A stretch of DNA of 64,000 bases from Marinomonas sp. THO17 (lineage in GTDB: Bacteria > Pseudomonadota > Gammaproteobacteria > Pseudomonadales > Marinomonadaceae). The DNA is taken from the NCBI RefSeq assembly GCF_040436405.1, contig NZ_AP031575.1, positions 3,661,501 to 3,725,500 of the forward strand. Direction: 5' to 3'. The notes beneath the pieces were generated by a model. That model saw nothing but the letters and a program-made list of their open reading frames with translations, did not search any database and was not told where the DNA came from. This document shows positions 52,614 to 61,077 of this stretch, piece after piece (the first letter of the stretch is position 1; each line of letters starts with the position of its first letter). A program made the translations under genes and the position numbers.

Positions 52614-53633
52614 ATGCAATTATGGTTTCAAACACCGCCAGCTCAGCGGTCAATTTTGAGTGCTTTAATACCAGTCGCCTTGCTGCTGGTATTTTGCTGT
52701 CTGGCCAGTTTGTTTTTTGGCGCGGGTGACGTTGGTCCAAGGGAAGTGTTGGCTGTGCTATCTGGCCGTGGTTCGGACGATGCGCAATTCATTGTCTATG
52801 AGTTGCGATTACCCAGAACACTGGTTGGTCTCTTTGCGGGTCTGTGCTTAGGCATTGCCGGTGCCTTGATGCAATCGGTGGCGCGTAATCCTTTAGCAGA
52901 ACCGGGTTTACTGGGGGTCAGTTCAGGCAGTGCTTTTGCCGTTGCTATCGCGTTGACTTTGGGTGCCAGTACGGCGACCTTATCGGTTGGCTTAGCCCAA
53001 TTAGGCGCACTTATTGGCTGTTTTTGTGTGATTGGCGTGGCGCAAATGCAAGGACAAGGTAATGACCCCATTCGTTTGGTGCTGGCGGGGGCTGCCTTGT
53101 CCAGTTTACTGATTGCTATGACATCATTATTACTGCTTTACAATGAACGGGCGGCGGATGAAATCCGTTTTTGGGTAACCGGCAGTATTGCAGGACGGCG
53201 TTTGGATCAATTGTTATCTTTGATGCCATCGTTTTTACTGGCATTAGCTTGTGTCTTATATGTAGCAAGGCCTTTGGCCTCGCTGGCATTAGGCGAACGC
53301 GTTGCCATAGGTTTAGGTTATAAGCCAGGCCGTATTCGTTTGATTGTGGTGTTCGCAGTGGCGTTATTGGTCGGCGCAGCGACGGCCATTGCAGGCCCTG
53401 TGATGTTTGTTGGTTTGGTCGTGCCCTTTGCTGCGCGTGCTTTGGTAGGGCCAGATATTCGCAGAACCTTATGGCTGTGTTTGCCGATTGGACCTTTAGT
53501 CATATTAAGTGCGGATATTTTCTCCCGATTGGTGGCGCAACCTGCTGAAATGCCACTCGGGGTATTAACGGCTATGGTGGGGGCACCTGTTTTATTGGCC
53601 ATTGTTCGGGCCCATAGGTTACCAACATTATGA
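52614..53633 (+). CDS. Iron-siderophore ABC transporter permease (FecC/FecD family)
   Basis: 339 residues, about ten helices, FecCD family. The motif RLPRTLVGLFAGLCLGIAGALMQ (about residue 65) and the NPLAEPGLLGVSSGSAF stretch are diagnostic; the C-terminal GPVMFVGLVVPFAARALVG holds the ATPase-coupling helix. It overlaps the next permease gene by four bases (ATGA), and pairs with it as a heterodimer. Confidence 0.93.
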   Translation: MQLWFQTPPAQRSILSALIPVALLLVFCCLASLFFGAGDVGPREVLAVLSGRGSDDAQFIVYELRLPRTLVGLFAGLCLGIAGALMQSVARNPLAEPGLLGVSSGSAFAVAIALTLGASTATLSVGLAQLGALIGCFCVIGVAQMQGQGNDPIRLVLAGAALSSLLIAMTSLLLLYNERAADEIRFWVTGSIAGRRLDQLLSLMPSFLLALACVLYVARPLASLALGERVAIGLGYKPGRIRLIVVFAVALLVGAATAIAGPVMFVGLVVPFAARALVGPDIRRTLWLCLPIGPLVILSADIFSRLVAQPAEMPLGVLTAMVGAPVLLAIVRAHRLPTL

Positions 53634-54706
53634 TGAACAGTCTTACCAATACATCCGGTATATCCTCTAATGTGCCTGACGGCTATGTGAAAATTGCTTG
53701 GGGACGGTTTGCTTGCTTAATAGATGGTCGGGCGATTCGTCGTAACCTATTGCTATTGAGTTTGGTGATACTTGCCAGTATCGCGTCGCTTGCCATAGGA
53801 ACGGTTGCTTTGTCACCTTGGCAGGTAATTCAAGCCTTATTTGGTTATGGTGATACCCTAAGCCAATTTGTGGTACAGGATTTACGTTTACAGCGTTTGC
53901 TGGCGGGTATTTATACGGGGGCAGCCTTTAGTTTGGCGGGATGTTTAATGCAAACTTTAGCGCGTAACCGCTTAGCCACACCGGGCATTATTGGCATTGA
54001 TAACGCGGCCATGGCGTTTGCTGTGTCTTCTGTGGTCAGTACCGCCATTTCCATTGCACCCTCGGCTATGGCTTTGGCTGGAGCGGCCACCGCGACAGCA
54101 CTTGCTTTTGGTTTGGCGGGCAGCAGCGGTACTCGAGGATATCGTTTTATTGTGGCTGGTATTGGTATTGGTGCTATTGCTGGTGCCCTGACTCAACTCA
54201 TGTTAAGTCAGGTAGACATAGATACGGCCAATGCGGCTTATCCTTGGACAGTGGGCAGTTTGAGTGCTCGTCCAGAATTAATGGTGAACATCTTAGGAAT
54301 AGGCTTGCTGTTTTGTCTTATTGCTTGCTTGTTGCTAACCCACTTATTTTCTTTATTGCCTTTTTCAGATGCTGTCATCACAGGACTGGGTTCCAGCACT
54401 AAGTGGCTGCGTTTATCATCATTAAGTTTGTCGATTATATTGACTGGCTTGGCGGTCGCTGTGGCCGGTCCAGTGGGTTTAGTCGCTTTGATTGGGCCAG
54501 AAATGGCGCGCGTGTTTGCGCGCTATCGTGGCATTCCATTGATAGGTTCAGCGTTGGCGGGTGCCTTTATTATGGTGGTGGCAGATTTAGTGGGGCGTAC
54601 TATCTTGTCTCCTATTGAACTGCCGGTGGGCATAGTGACCTCTGTGGTGGGTGGACCTTATTTGATTTGGATTTTGATTCGTCAAAAATCCAAGCACAAC
54701 TTATGA
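53630..54706 (+). CDS. Iron-siderophore ABC transporter permease (FecC/FecD family)
   Basis: 358 residues, second permease of the pair. The same FecCD signatures appear: RLQRLLAGIYTGAAFSLAG, ARNRLATPGIIGIDNAA and GPVGLVALIGPEMARVFARYRG. An N-terminal cytoplasmic stretch of about 35 residues is longer than usual. Start ATG 53630 overlaps the previous stop by four bases. Confidence 0.93.
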   Translation: MMNSLTNTSGISSNVPDGYVKIAWGRFACLIDGRAIRRNLLLLSLVILASIASLAIGTVALSPWQVIQALFGYGDTLSQFVVQDLRLQRLLAGIYTGAAFSLAGCLMQTLARNRLATPGIIGIDNAAMAFAVSSVVSTAISIAPSAMALAGAATATALAFGLAGSSGTRGYRFIVAGIGIGAIAGALTQLMLSQVDIDTANAAYPWTVGSLSARPELMVNILGIGLLFCLIACLLLTHLFSLLPFSDAVITGLGSSTKWLRLSSLSLSIILTGLAVAVAGPVGLVALIGPEMARVFARYRGIPLIGSALAGAFIMVVADLVGRTILSPIELPVGIVTSVVGGPYLIWILIRQKSKHNL

Positions 54707-54750
54707 TGATTTAGGCCTTTGATAGAACAAGATAAAAGGATAGTTTTTTC

Positions 54751-55551
54751 GTGACTCAAGTGGATACAGTAACTCTTGCTGCACAAGGGTTAGCCTTAAA
54801 ACATGGCAAAACCAGCATTATTGAGAATTTAGACATTCAATTGCCAAATGCTCAGGTGACAGCCATCGTCGGGCCGAATGGTTGTGGTAAATCCACCTTA
54901 CTAAATGGTTTGTCGCGTATACACGTGCCAAGTGGTGGCGCTGTGTTGCTCGATGGTAAAGACATTCATCGCTTGCCGTCAAAAGAAGTGGCGCGTCGTT
55001 TGGCGTTATTGCCTCAAGATACCATTGCTCCGGATGGCATTAGTGTCAGTGAATTGATTCGTTTCGGTCGTCATCCTCATCAAAGCGCTTTAAAACAATG
55101 GGCAATGAGTGATCAAGAAGCCATTGAATACGCTTTGCGTGCGGCGGACCTGAGCGATCTTAAAGAGCGATTGTTGGATACCTTGTCTGGCGGACAAAGA
55201 CAAAGAGCTTGGATTGCCATGTCCATTGCTCAAGAGACGCCTTTGTTATTATTGGATGAACCGACTTCGGCACTGGATTTAGGACACCAAATTGAAGTCT
55301 TTGAGTTGATTCGCGAGTTGTCTGAGCAGGGCAAAACCATTGCTATGGTAGTACATGATCTGCCCAGTGCGTGCCGTTATGCCGATCATATTGTGGCTAT
55401 GAAACAAGGTAAAATCATTACTCAAGGCAGCCCGAAAGAAGTGATGACCAAAGAATTGGTCATGGAGCTTTATGGCGTGGAGTGTGATTTGATACCAGAT
55501 CCTATGACAGGTAGCCCCATTCTCATTAATATTCAGCGAATGAAGTCCTAA
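54751..55551 (+). CDS. Iron-siderophore ABC transporter ATP-binding protein (FecE-like)
   Basis: 266 residues with Walker A GPNGCGKST (about residue 39), signature LSGGQRQR (about 144) and Walker B LLLLDEPTSALD (about 165), and H-loop VVHDL. Start GTG 54751 with AAAGGATAG upstream. It completes binding protein, two permeases and ATPase. No TonB-dependent receptor is adjacent, so the outer-membrane partner is elsewhere. Confidence 0.94.
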   Translation: MTQVDTVTLAAQGLALKHGKTSIIENLDIQLPNAQVTAIVGPNGCGKSTLLNGLSRIHVPSGGAVLLDGKDIHRLPSKEVARRLALLPQDTIAPDGISVSELIRFGRHPHQSALKQWAMSDQEAIEYALRAADLSDLKERLLDTLSGGQRQRAWIAMSIAQETPLLLLDEPTSALDLGHQIEVFELIRELSEQGKTIAMVVHDLPSACRYADHIVAMKQGKIITQGSPKEVMTKELVMELYGVECDLIPDPMTGSPILINIQRMKS

Positions 55552-55581
55552 AATATTGCGGTGAATTCACCGCAATATTTT
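55550..55581. terminator. Bidirectional terminator (32-bp perfect palindrome)
   Basis: The whole stretch is its own reverse complement, with a GGTGAATTCACC centre and AAAATATTGC / GCAATATTTT arms. It overlaps the stop of the ATPase gene and serves the converging MocR gene as well. Confidence 0.85.
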
Positions 55582-55599
55582 ATCTGATGACTTTGTCTT

Positions 55600-57009
55600 C
55601 TAAGGTGAATCAGGTTGCATTTCTGTTATGACTCTTCCAAGAATCTTGATTCCTTCTTCACGCTTTTCAATGTTCTTTTCACTGTAGTTTAAACGAAAGC
55701 AATTGCGGTATTTCCCGGTGGACGAAAACAACGGGCCCGGCGCAAAGCCAACCCCTTGTTGACGGCATTTTTCCACCAATTTCATGCTATCGATATCTTT
55801 TCCTAACTCAACCCATAGGATGAAACTGCCGGCTGGATAACTGACTCGAGTGTCTTTGGGAAGATAGGTTTTAATGGCTTTAAGCAACATGTCTCTTTGT
55901 TTCTCATAGTTTAAGCGCATATTACGAATGTGCTTTGCATAACCGCCAAGGCGAATAAACTTAGCCACTGCCAGTTGAGGCATCACTGGACACATGGAGC
56001 TAGAAACATACTTTATGTGTGTCACCTTATCACGATATCGCCCCGGGGCGATCCAACCGACACGCATACCAGGAGCAATGGATTTGGAGAAAGAGGAACA
56101 GAGCATAACACGACCATCGGTGTCAAAGGATTTGATGGTTTTTGGCCGTGGAAACTGGAAAGAAATGTCACCGTAAATGTCATCTTCTATGATGGTGATG
56201 TCATAACTTTGTGCCAGACGGTAGAGTTGCTCTTTCTTGTCTTCTGGCATGGTGTATCCCATTGGGTTATTGCATGTGGGGGTCACAAAAACCGCCTTGA
56301 TTGGCCATTGATCCAAGGCTAACTCTAAGGCTTCTAAACTGATGCCTGTTTCTGGGTGAGTGGGGATTTCCATGGCTTTAAGGTTAGCGGCTTTGATGGC
56401 TTGCATAGAGCCGTAAAAACCAGGGGATTCAATGGCAATGATGTCGCCTGGTTCAGTGGCGGCCCGAAGACAGACGGATAAGGCTTCTTGACAGCCCGAG
56501 GTGATAACAATGTCATCAGGATGCAGTTGGCAGCCAGACGCCACGGCCAAACGAGACAACTGCACACGCAGTTCTTTAGTGCCACGAAGGTCAGAATAGC
56601 CTAAGCCAATTTCTGGGTTTTGTTTACTCAGGTCTTTTAATAGTGGTTTGAGGCTAGGGGCTTTCATATCCGGCATAGCATGTTGTAATTGTACGCCGTT
56701 ATTACTACTGCGAATCAATAGCATGTTGAGTACTTCTTCCCACTGTGAGACATCCAAAGGACGTTGTGGCGGTCGAGAAATACTGGGTAAATTGTCTTTA
56801 TTTTGCACACTGACGAAATAGCCAGATTTAGGCTTGGCTTCGACCAAGAGGGCTTGTTCTAATTGCCGATAGGCTTCTTGTACGGTGGAAATGCTAACGC
56901 CATGTTCTTTTGCCAGTTGCCTAACCGAAGGGAGTTTATCGCCTGGTTTATAGAAACCCAGCTCAATATGCTCTTTTAGCCGAATGGCGAGATTTTCATA
57001 CAGCGTCAT
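55600..57009 (-). CDS. MocR/PdxR-type PLP-dependent transcriptional regulator
   Basis: 469 residues: GntR-type winged helix (residues about 1-70, KLPSVRQLAKEHGVSISTVQEAYRQLE) fused to a type I aminotransferase domain with the PLP Lys in CSSFSKSIAPGMRVGW (about residue 308). Such fusions sense PLP or amine/amino acid ligands. It is divergent from the DUF1127-LysE gene group, and the gap between carries five repeats of a CTGTAT-type site, so it probably controls both directions. Confidence 0.92.
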   Translation of the reverse strand: MTLYENLAIRLKEHIELGFYKPGDKLPSVRQLAKEHGVSISTVQEAYRQLEQALLVEAKPKSGYFVSVQNKDNLPSISRPPQRPLDVSQWEEVLNMLLIRSSNNGVQLQHAMPDMKAPSLKPLLKDLSKQNPEIGLGYSDLRGTKELRVQLSRLAVASGCQLHPDDIVITSGCQEALSVCLRAATEPGDIIAIESPGFYGSMQAIKAANLKAMEIPTHPETGISLEALELALDQWPIKAVFVTPTCNNPMGYTMPEDKKEQLYRLAQSYDITIIEDDIYGDISFQFPRPKTIKSFDTDGRVMLCSSFSKSIAPGMRVGWIAPGRYRDKVTHIKYVSSSMCPVMPQLAVAKFIRLGGYAKHIRNMRLNYEKQRDMLLKAIKTYLPKDTRVSYPAGSFILWVELGKDIDSMKLVEKCRQQGVGFAPGPLFSSTGKYRNCFRLNYSEKNIEKREEGIKILGRVITEMQPDSP

Positions 57010-57028
57010 TTTCCCCCCAAAACTGTTT

Positions 57029-57162
57029 AACTGTATCCTGTTGCAATCATTGTAAATCCTTTAATGGTAAGAAATAACCATACAGATTGGATAAAATAGA
57101 AGCATACAGAGTATTTTTTCTTAATCTGTATGATGAATTAAAGTTTTTTTTGAATCTGTATT
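57029..57162. promoter_or_regulatory. Operator cluster of the MocR regulator
   Basis: Five copies of one site occur in both orientations: AACTGTATCC (57029), CATACAGATT (57079), CATACAGAGT (57103), AATCTGTATG (57123), AATCTGTATT (57153). The strongest four share AATCTGTAT. MocR proteins bind pairs of direct or inverted repeats. A sixth, partial CATACACA is at 57193. Confidence 0.75.
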
Positions 57163-57245
57163 GGAACTTGTCTCTGCTCTAAAGTATAGAAACATACACA
57201 AAGGGGGTATTGTTAGGATACACCTTCAACATAAGGAGATAAGTC

Positions 57246-57437
57246 ATGTTAGTAATTGGTTTATTCGCTCATCTACAAGCCTGTGTTTTACGTTTTCAAA
57301 CTCGTAAAGCATTAAAGACATTGACAGCGGAACAGTGCATGGATATTGGCGTAACACCAGAAGAACGGGTTATGGAAGCCAATAAGGCCAGTGTGAGAGG
57401 CTTTTTACAGGGCCTGTTTCATTATAAAGAGAGCTAG
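57246..57437 (+). CDS. DUF1127-like small protein
   Basis: 63 residues, helical, with a basic RFQTRKALKTLTAEQCMDIGVTPEE pattern as in DUF1127 proteins (the D-I-G-I/V-T region is the family mark). Some such proteins bind RNA or phosphate regulators. AAGGAG precedes ATG 57246. It is nine bases before the LysE gene and divergent from the MocR gene. Confidence 0.82.
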   Translation: MLVIGLFAHLQACVLRFQTRKALKTLTAEQCMDIGVTPEERVMEANKASVRGFLQGLFHYKES

Positions 57438-57446
57438 GGGGACAAT

Positions 57447-58049
57447 ATGGATACGTCGTTTTTTATTGCTTTGGCGATGTTTGCTTTTATTACCTCGGTA
57501 ACGCCTGGCCCCAATAATATTATGTTATTAGCCTCTGGTGCACAATTTGGTTATCGCCGTACCATTCCACATATGCTGGGTATTATTATTGGCATGTTTA
57601 GTTTGTTGTTGGCCACATTGTTGGGTTTGGGCGCCTTGTTCAGCTTATATCCGTCTCTCTACTCAGGCCTGCAGTGGGTGGGCTGTTTGTACTTGCTTTG
57701 GTTGGCTTGGAAAATTGCCAGTTCGCCAGTAGGACATTTTGACCTTGGTGAACAAGCAGCCAAGCCAATGACTTGGTGGCAGGCAGTATTATTCCAGTAT
57801 GTCAACCCGAAAGCTTGGATGATGTCCCTAGGCTGTGTCAGTACTTTTACCTTTGCAGGAGATAAATATTTAGCGTCAGGTATATCAATTTTGTTGGCGT
57901 TTGCTTGCTTGGGATTTATTGCTATTTCAATATGGGCATGGGCAGGTATGAAGATTCGTATTTGGTTAACCAACTCTAAACGGCAGCGTGCCTTTAATTA
58001 TCTAATGGGGCTGGCCACCGCGATGACATTATTTATGATAATAGGGTAA
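57447..58049 (+). CDS. LysE/RhtB family amino acid exporter
   Basis: 200-residue transporter with six helices. SVTPGPNNIMLLASGAQFGY at residue 17 is the LysE translocator signature; NPKAWMMSLG appears in the middle. These export amino acids or metabolites out of the cell. Its likely regulator is the divergent MocR protein, whose aminotransferase domain would sense an amine or amino acid. The next gene starts directly after its stop codon. Confidence 0.9.
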   Translation: MDTSFFIALAMFAFITSVTPGPNNIMLLASGAQFGYRRTIPHMLGIIIGMFSLLLATLLGLGALFSLYPSLYSGLQWVGCLYLLWLAWKIASSPVGHFDLGEQAAKPMTWWQAVLFQYVNPKAWMMSLGCVSTFTFAGDKYLASGISILLAFACLGFIAISIWAWAGMKIRIWLTNSKRQRAFNYLMGLATAMTLFMIIG

Positions 58050-58397
58050 ATGAGTAAAGGGGAGAAGGTGACGGACTCAAATCAAATGAAGGTGATGGAT
58101 AAAGCAGAATCCGTTTGGAGCCTCTATATTATTAAGACCCGTTTGAATACCTTATATACAGGGATAAGTACCGATGTGGGTAGACGTTTTAAAGAGCATT
58201 CTGGAGACAGCAAAAAAGGCGCTCGTTATCTTAGAGGAAAGGGGCCATTGGAATTGGTTTGGCAACATAGGGTGGATTCCAAAAGCCAAGCTCTGATGAT
58301 TGAAAATCGTATTAAAAAGCTAAATCGTCAACAAAAACAAAATTTGATAGCGGGTAAAATTGATCCGCTGTCTTTGTTATCAGAAGAGCAAACATAA
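58050..58397 (+). CDS. GIY-YIG nuclease family protein
   Basis: 115 residues. The core is LYIIKTRLNTLYTGISTDVGRRFKEHSG (LYI and LYTG in place of GIY and YIG, as in YhbQ) with the metal-binding Glu in MIENRIKKLNR. Proteins of this YhbQ/UPF0213 type act on damaged or structured DNA. The first 25 residues are not conserved, so the real start may be later. It begins right after the LysE stop. Confidence 0.85.
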   Translation: MSKGEKVTDSNQMKVMDKAESVWSLYIIKTRLNTLYTGISTDVGRRFKEHSGDSKKGARYLRGKGPLELVWQHRVDSKSQALMIENRIKKLNRQQKQNLIAGKIDPLSLLSEEQT

Positions 58398-58470
58398 GCA
58401 TTGTATTTGCGTGAAATCATTCGTAGCATAATCCTGCTTTTTACCTCATTTTACAGGAGAGTAAGTGTTT

Positions 58471-59028
58471 ATGATCAGTCACATTGATCATCTTGTTTTG
58501 ACCGTTGCCGATATTGATAGAGCCGTAGACTTTTATGAAAAAGTGCTACAAATGGAGGCCATTAGCTTTGCTGAGGGGCGACGGGCTGTTCGATTCGGAA
58601 AACAGAAAATCAACTTTCAAACCCTTGGTCAAGAACTTAGAAATCATGCCATGGAAGGCTCAGGAGACCTGTGTCTTATTAGTAATTGGGCATTGGATGA
58701 AGTGATTGCGCATTTACAGCAACATGAGGTCACCATTATCGAAGGACCTGTGGAAAAATCTGGCGCAACTGGGCCGATTCAATCGGTTTATTTCAATGAC
58801 CCAGATAATAACCTGATTGAAATCAGTGTGCTTCAGCATGTGGACGAAGAATTAATAGAAGACGCTCAAAGCGACACTGTGGCGAAAGACGAAACTGAAG
58901 AAGCCCAACAAGAAGTCAAAAAAGCAACTAAAAGAGAAGCCAAAAAAGAAGTTAAAAAAGAAGCTAATAAAGAAAGTGAAAACGATACCAAAGACCAAGC
59001 GGATATCAAGGAAGATGAGAAAGGCTAA
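58471..59028 (+). CDS. Glyoxalase/VOC family protein with Lys/Glu-rich tail
   Basis: 185 residues. Residues 1-125 are a single VOC domain (HIDHLVLTVADIDRAVDFYEKVLQ; SVYFNDPDNNLIEISVL with the metal-binding Glu). The last 60 residues are a repetitive, highly charged, Lys/Glu tail (KREAKKEVKKEANKE), likely disordered. ATG 58471 is 10 bases after GGAGA; GTG 58465 is an alternative. The stop lies six bases before a MITE half that reaches into recQ. Confidence 0.85.
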   Translation: MISHIDHLVLTVADIDRAVDFYEKVLQMEAISFAEGRRAVRFGKQKINFQTLGQELRNHAMEGSGDLCLISNWALDEVIAHLQQHEVTIIEGPVEKSGATGPIQSVYFNDPDNNLIEISVLQHVDEELIEDAQSDTVAKDETEEAQQEVKKATKREAKKEVKKEANKESENDTKDQADIKEDEKG

Positions 59029-59033
59029 GGAAG

Positions 59034-59116
59034 CTATTAACATTCTTGCTCAATCTTGCCTTGATAGGCCATTTTACTAATAAGATTGATGTTCAGCAGA
59101 CTTATTCGCACCTTGC
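59034..59116 (-). repeat. Right half of the IS5-type MITE, reaching into recQ
   Basis: Reading the minus strand, these 83 bases match 11839-11757 of the intact element with about nine mismatches (for example AAGGTGCGAATAAGTCT and ATGGCCTATCAAGGCAAGA). The inner break falls in the loop of the element's internal hairpin. The outer end, with GCAAGG for GGAAGG, lies inside the recQ coding sequence. Confidence 0.85.
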
Positions 59117-61077
59117 TTAAGTAAATACCCTTCTGAATAGGCTAACAAAGCAGGATAGGATTCTTCTTCATAATCCCCAAAACCAGCTAACTGACGTGCT
59201 TTGATACGGCTGAAGATTGGTTGGGTTAGGCCTGTTAGAAAACGCGTTATCAAGGTTGGGGTGATCTTGGTGTCCCTGGACAATTGTTGGACTTGTTGCA
59301 CAAAACCACCAATATCTTGTTGTAACCTAGGGTCAAAATGTGAAAGGTCTTGATTCTTCTGCTCAAAGCGCATGATGTGACCCTGACAAACGGAACAGTG
59401 TCCACACTGCTCGGGGGCATTTTGATCACCAAAATAGCGCGCCAAATTATGATTCAAGCAAAGATCCAATTCGAAAAAACGAATCATGGTGGCAATGCGT
59501 TCGATTTCAGAGGCTTCTTTTTGCTGAACATAATCTAGCAAATGCTGATTCACTGCCTGAGTATCAAAGTCTTGTATTCGGCTATGGTACACTTCTGTGA
59601 CACCTTTCATATCCAATACTATTGCATCTTGCTCGGCAGCAAATTCCAACAGGGTAAGTGCTTCTGCTCTTTGCATGCCCAAGTGGTGATTGAGCCATTG
59701 CAAGTCCACATTACCCCAGATTTTCTTATATTGAATGCCTTGTTGAAGTCTCTGAAAGGAAGCTTGCCATTCGTTTGATAAGCCTTGTATGAAGTGTTCA
59801 GGCTCGGTAAGCCATTTCACTTTAATTTCTGCGTAATAAGAGTATTTGGCTTCAATCACGCCCATGAGTTCAAGTTGTACTAGCAGGGTTTTCAATGCCA
59901 AATTACGAATATTGGTGTCAATAGACAGATGATACAACTGAGTTTGCCATTCACCCTGATGGCTTTGTTGTTGGATGAGTTGAATTAAATGATGAATACT
60001 GTGGGCTTCTGGCGTGTCACCATAGACGAAGTTTTCAAGCGTGTTTAATCCGTTTAAATTACCCAAAAGTACACACTGACTTGCTTGTTGATCTCGACCC
60101 GCGCGGCCAATTTCTTGACTGTAATTTTCGATTGATTTGGGCAAATCATAATGCACCACCAGTCGGATATCGGACTTGTCTATGCCCATGCCAAAGGCAA
60201 TGGTGGCGATGATGATGGGAGTACGTCCTTGCATGAAATCGGTTTGAATTTGCTGTCTTTTCTCACTGTCTAAACCGGCATGATAGGCTTGAACCCTATG
60301 GCCTTTATCCTTTAGCTGTTGGGCCAGTTGCTCGGCGGTTTTTTGTAAAGTGACATAGACGATACTTGCCCCTGCTTGTTGCGCTAATAGGGTTTCAAGT
60401 TGAGCAAATTTTTGTTGCTCATTCACTGGGATGAGCTGTAAATGTAAGTTGTGGCGATAAAATCCAGTCTGTACTATTTGCTGCGGCTGGATGGCAAACT
60501 TCTGTGCCATGTCTTTTTGTACTCGACGCGTGGCCGTTGCTGTCAACAATAGCACTTGCGGAATCTTGAGAGACGCTTGATATTGCGGCAGCTTTAAATA
60601 GTCGGGACGAAAATTATGTCCCCATTCGGAAATACAATGTGCTTCGTCTACCACCATTAGGGAAATAGCAACTTGCTGAATGAAACGACGAAAGTTCTCA
60701 TTTTTAAAGCGTTCTACTGAAATCATCAGTATCTTGATCTTGCCAGCTTTAACTTCCGCCATTATGGATAGGCTTTCTTCTCTGGACTGAGTGGAATCTA
60801 AACGGGCGGCGGCAATACCTTTGCTGTGTAGAAAGCTTAATTGATCCTGCATCAGGGCGATAAGTGGAGAAATGACTAGGGTAAGGTGCGGTAATTGTGT
60901 GGCGGTGAATTGATAGCACAGAGATTTTCCGGAGCCAGTAGGAAAAACTGCCAAGGAAGAACCACCTGTTAAAAGGTGTTCGACAACTTGGGCTTGTCCT
61001 TCTCGAAAAGCCTCAAAACCAAAAATACGATACAGTTCTTGTTCTGTCCCTGTCATCTCTGTGCTCATCCTTGTCAT
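59077..61077 (-). CDS. recQ: RecQ family ATP-dependent DNA helicase
   Basis: About 666 residues. Helicase domain: Q-motif-like FGFEAFREGQ, Walker A PTGSGKSLCY (about residue 52), DEAH (about 142), then the RQC zinc site with CGHCSVC (about 559) and no recognisable HRDC domain. It unwinds DNA 3'-5' in repair. The last 12 residues (QGANKSAEHQSY) and the stop codon are encoded by a MITE half, so the original C terminus is lost. The start at 61077 overlaps the srkA stop by ATGA; later ATGs at 61068 and 61056 are possible. Confidence 0.9.
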   Translation of the reverse strand: MTRMSTEMTGTEQELYRIFGFEAFREGQAQVVEHLLTGGSSLAVFPTGSGKSLCYQFTATQLPHLTLVISPLIALMQDQLSFLHSKGIAAARLDSTQSREESLSIMAEVKAGKIKILMISVERFKNENFRRFIQQVAISLMVVDEAHCISEWGHNFRPDYLKLPQYQASLKIPQVLLLTATATRRVQKDMAQKFAIQPQQIVQTGFYRHNLHLQLIPVNEQQKFAQLETLLAQQAGASIVYVTLQKTAEQLAQQLKDKGHRVQAYHAGLDSEKRQQIQTDFMQGRTPIIIATIAFGMGIDKSDIRLVVHYDLPKSIENYSQEIGRAGRDQQASQCVLLGNLNGLNTLENFVYGDTPEAHSIHHLIQLIQQQSHQGEWQTQLYHLSIDTNIRNLALKTLLVQLELMGVIEAKYSYYAEIKVKWLTEPEHFIQGLSNEWQASFQRLQQGIQYKKIWGNVDLQWLNHHLGMQRAEALTLLEFAAEQDAIVLDMKGVTEVYHSRIQDFDTQAVNQHLLDYVQQKEASEIERIATMIRFFELDLCLNHNLARYFGDQNAPEQCGHCSVCQGHIMRFEQKNQDLSHFDPRLQQDIGGFVQQVQQLSRDTKITPTLITRFLTGLTQPIFSRIKARQLAGFGDYEEESYPALLAYSEGYLLKQGANKSAEHQSY

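Noticed and set aside
55930-56322. 130-codon plus-strand open frame inside the MocR gene
   Set aside because: Antisense to the conserved aminotransferase domain; His/Trp/Cys-rich composition typical of shadows.
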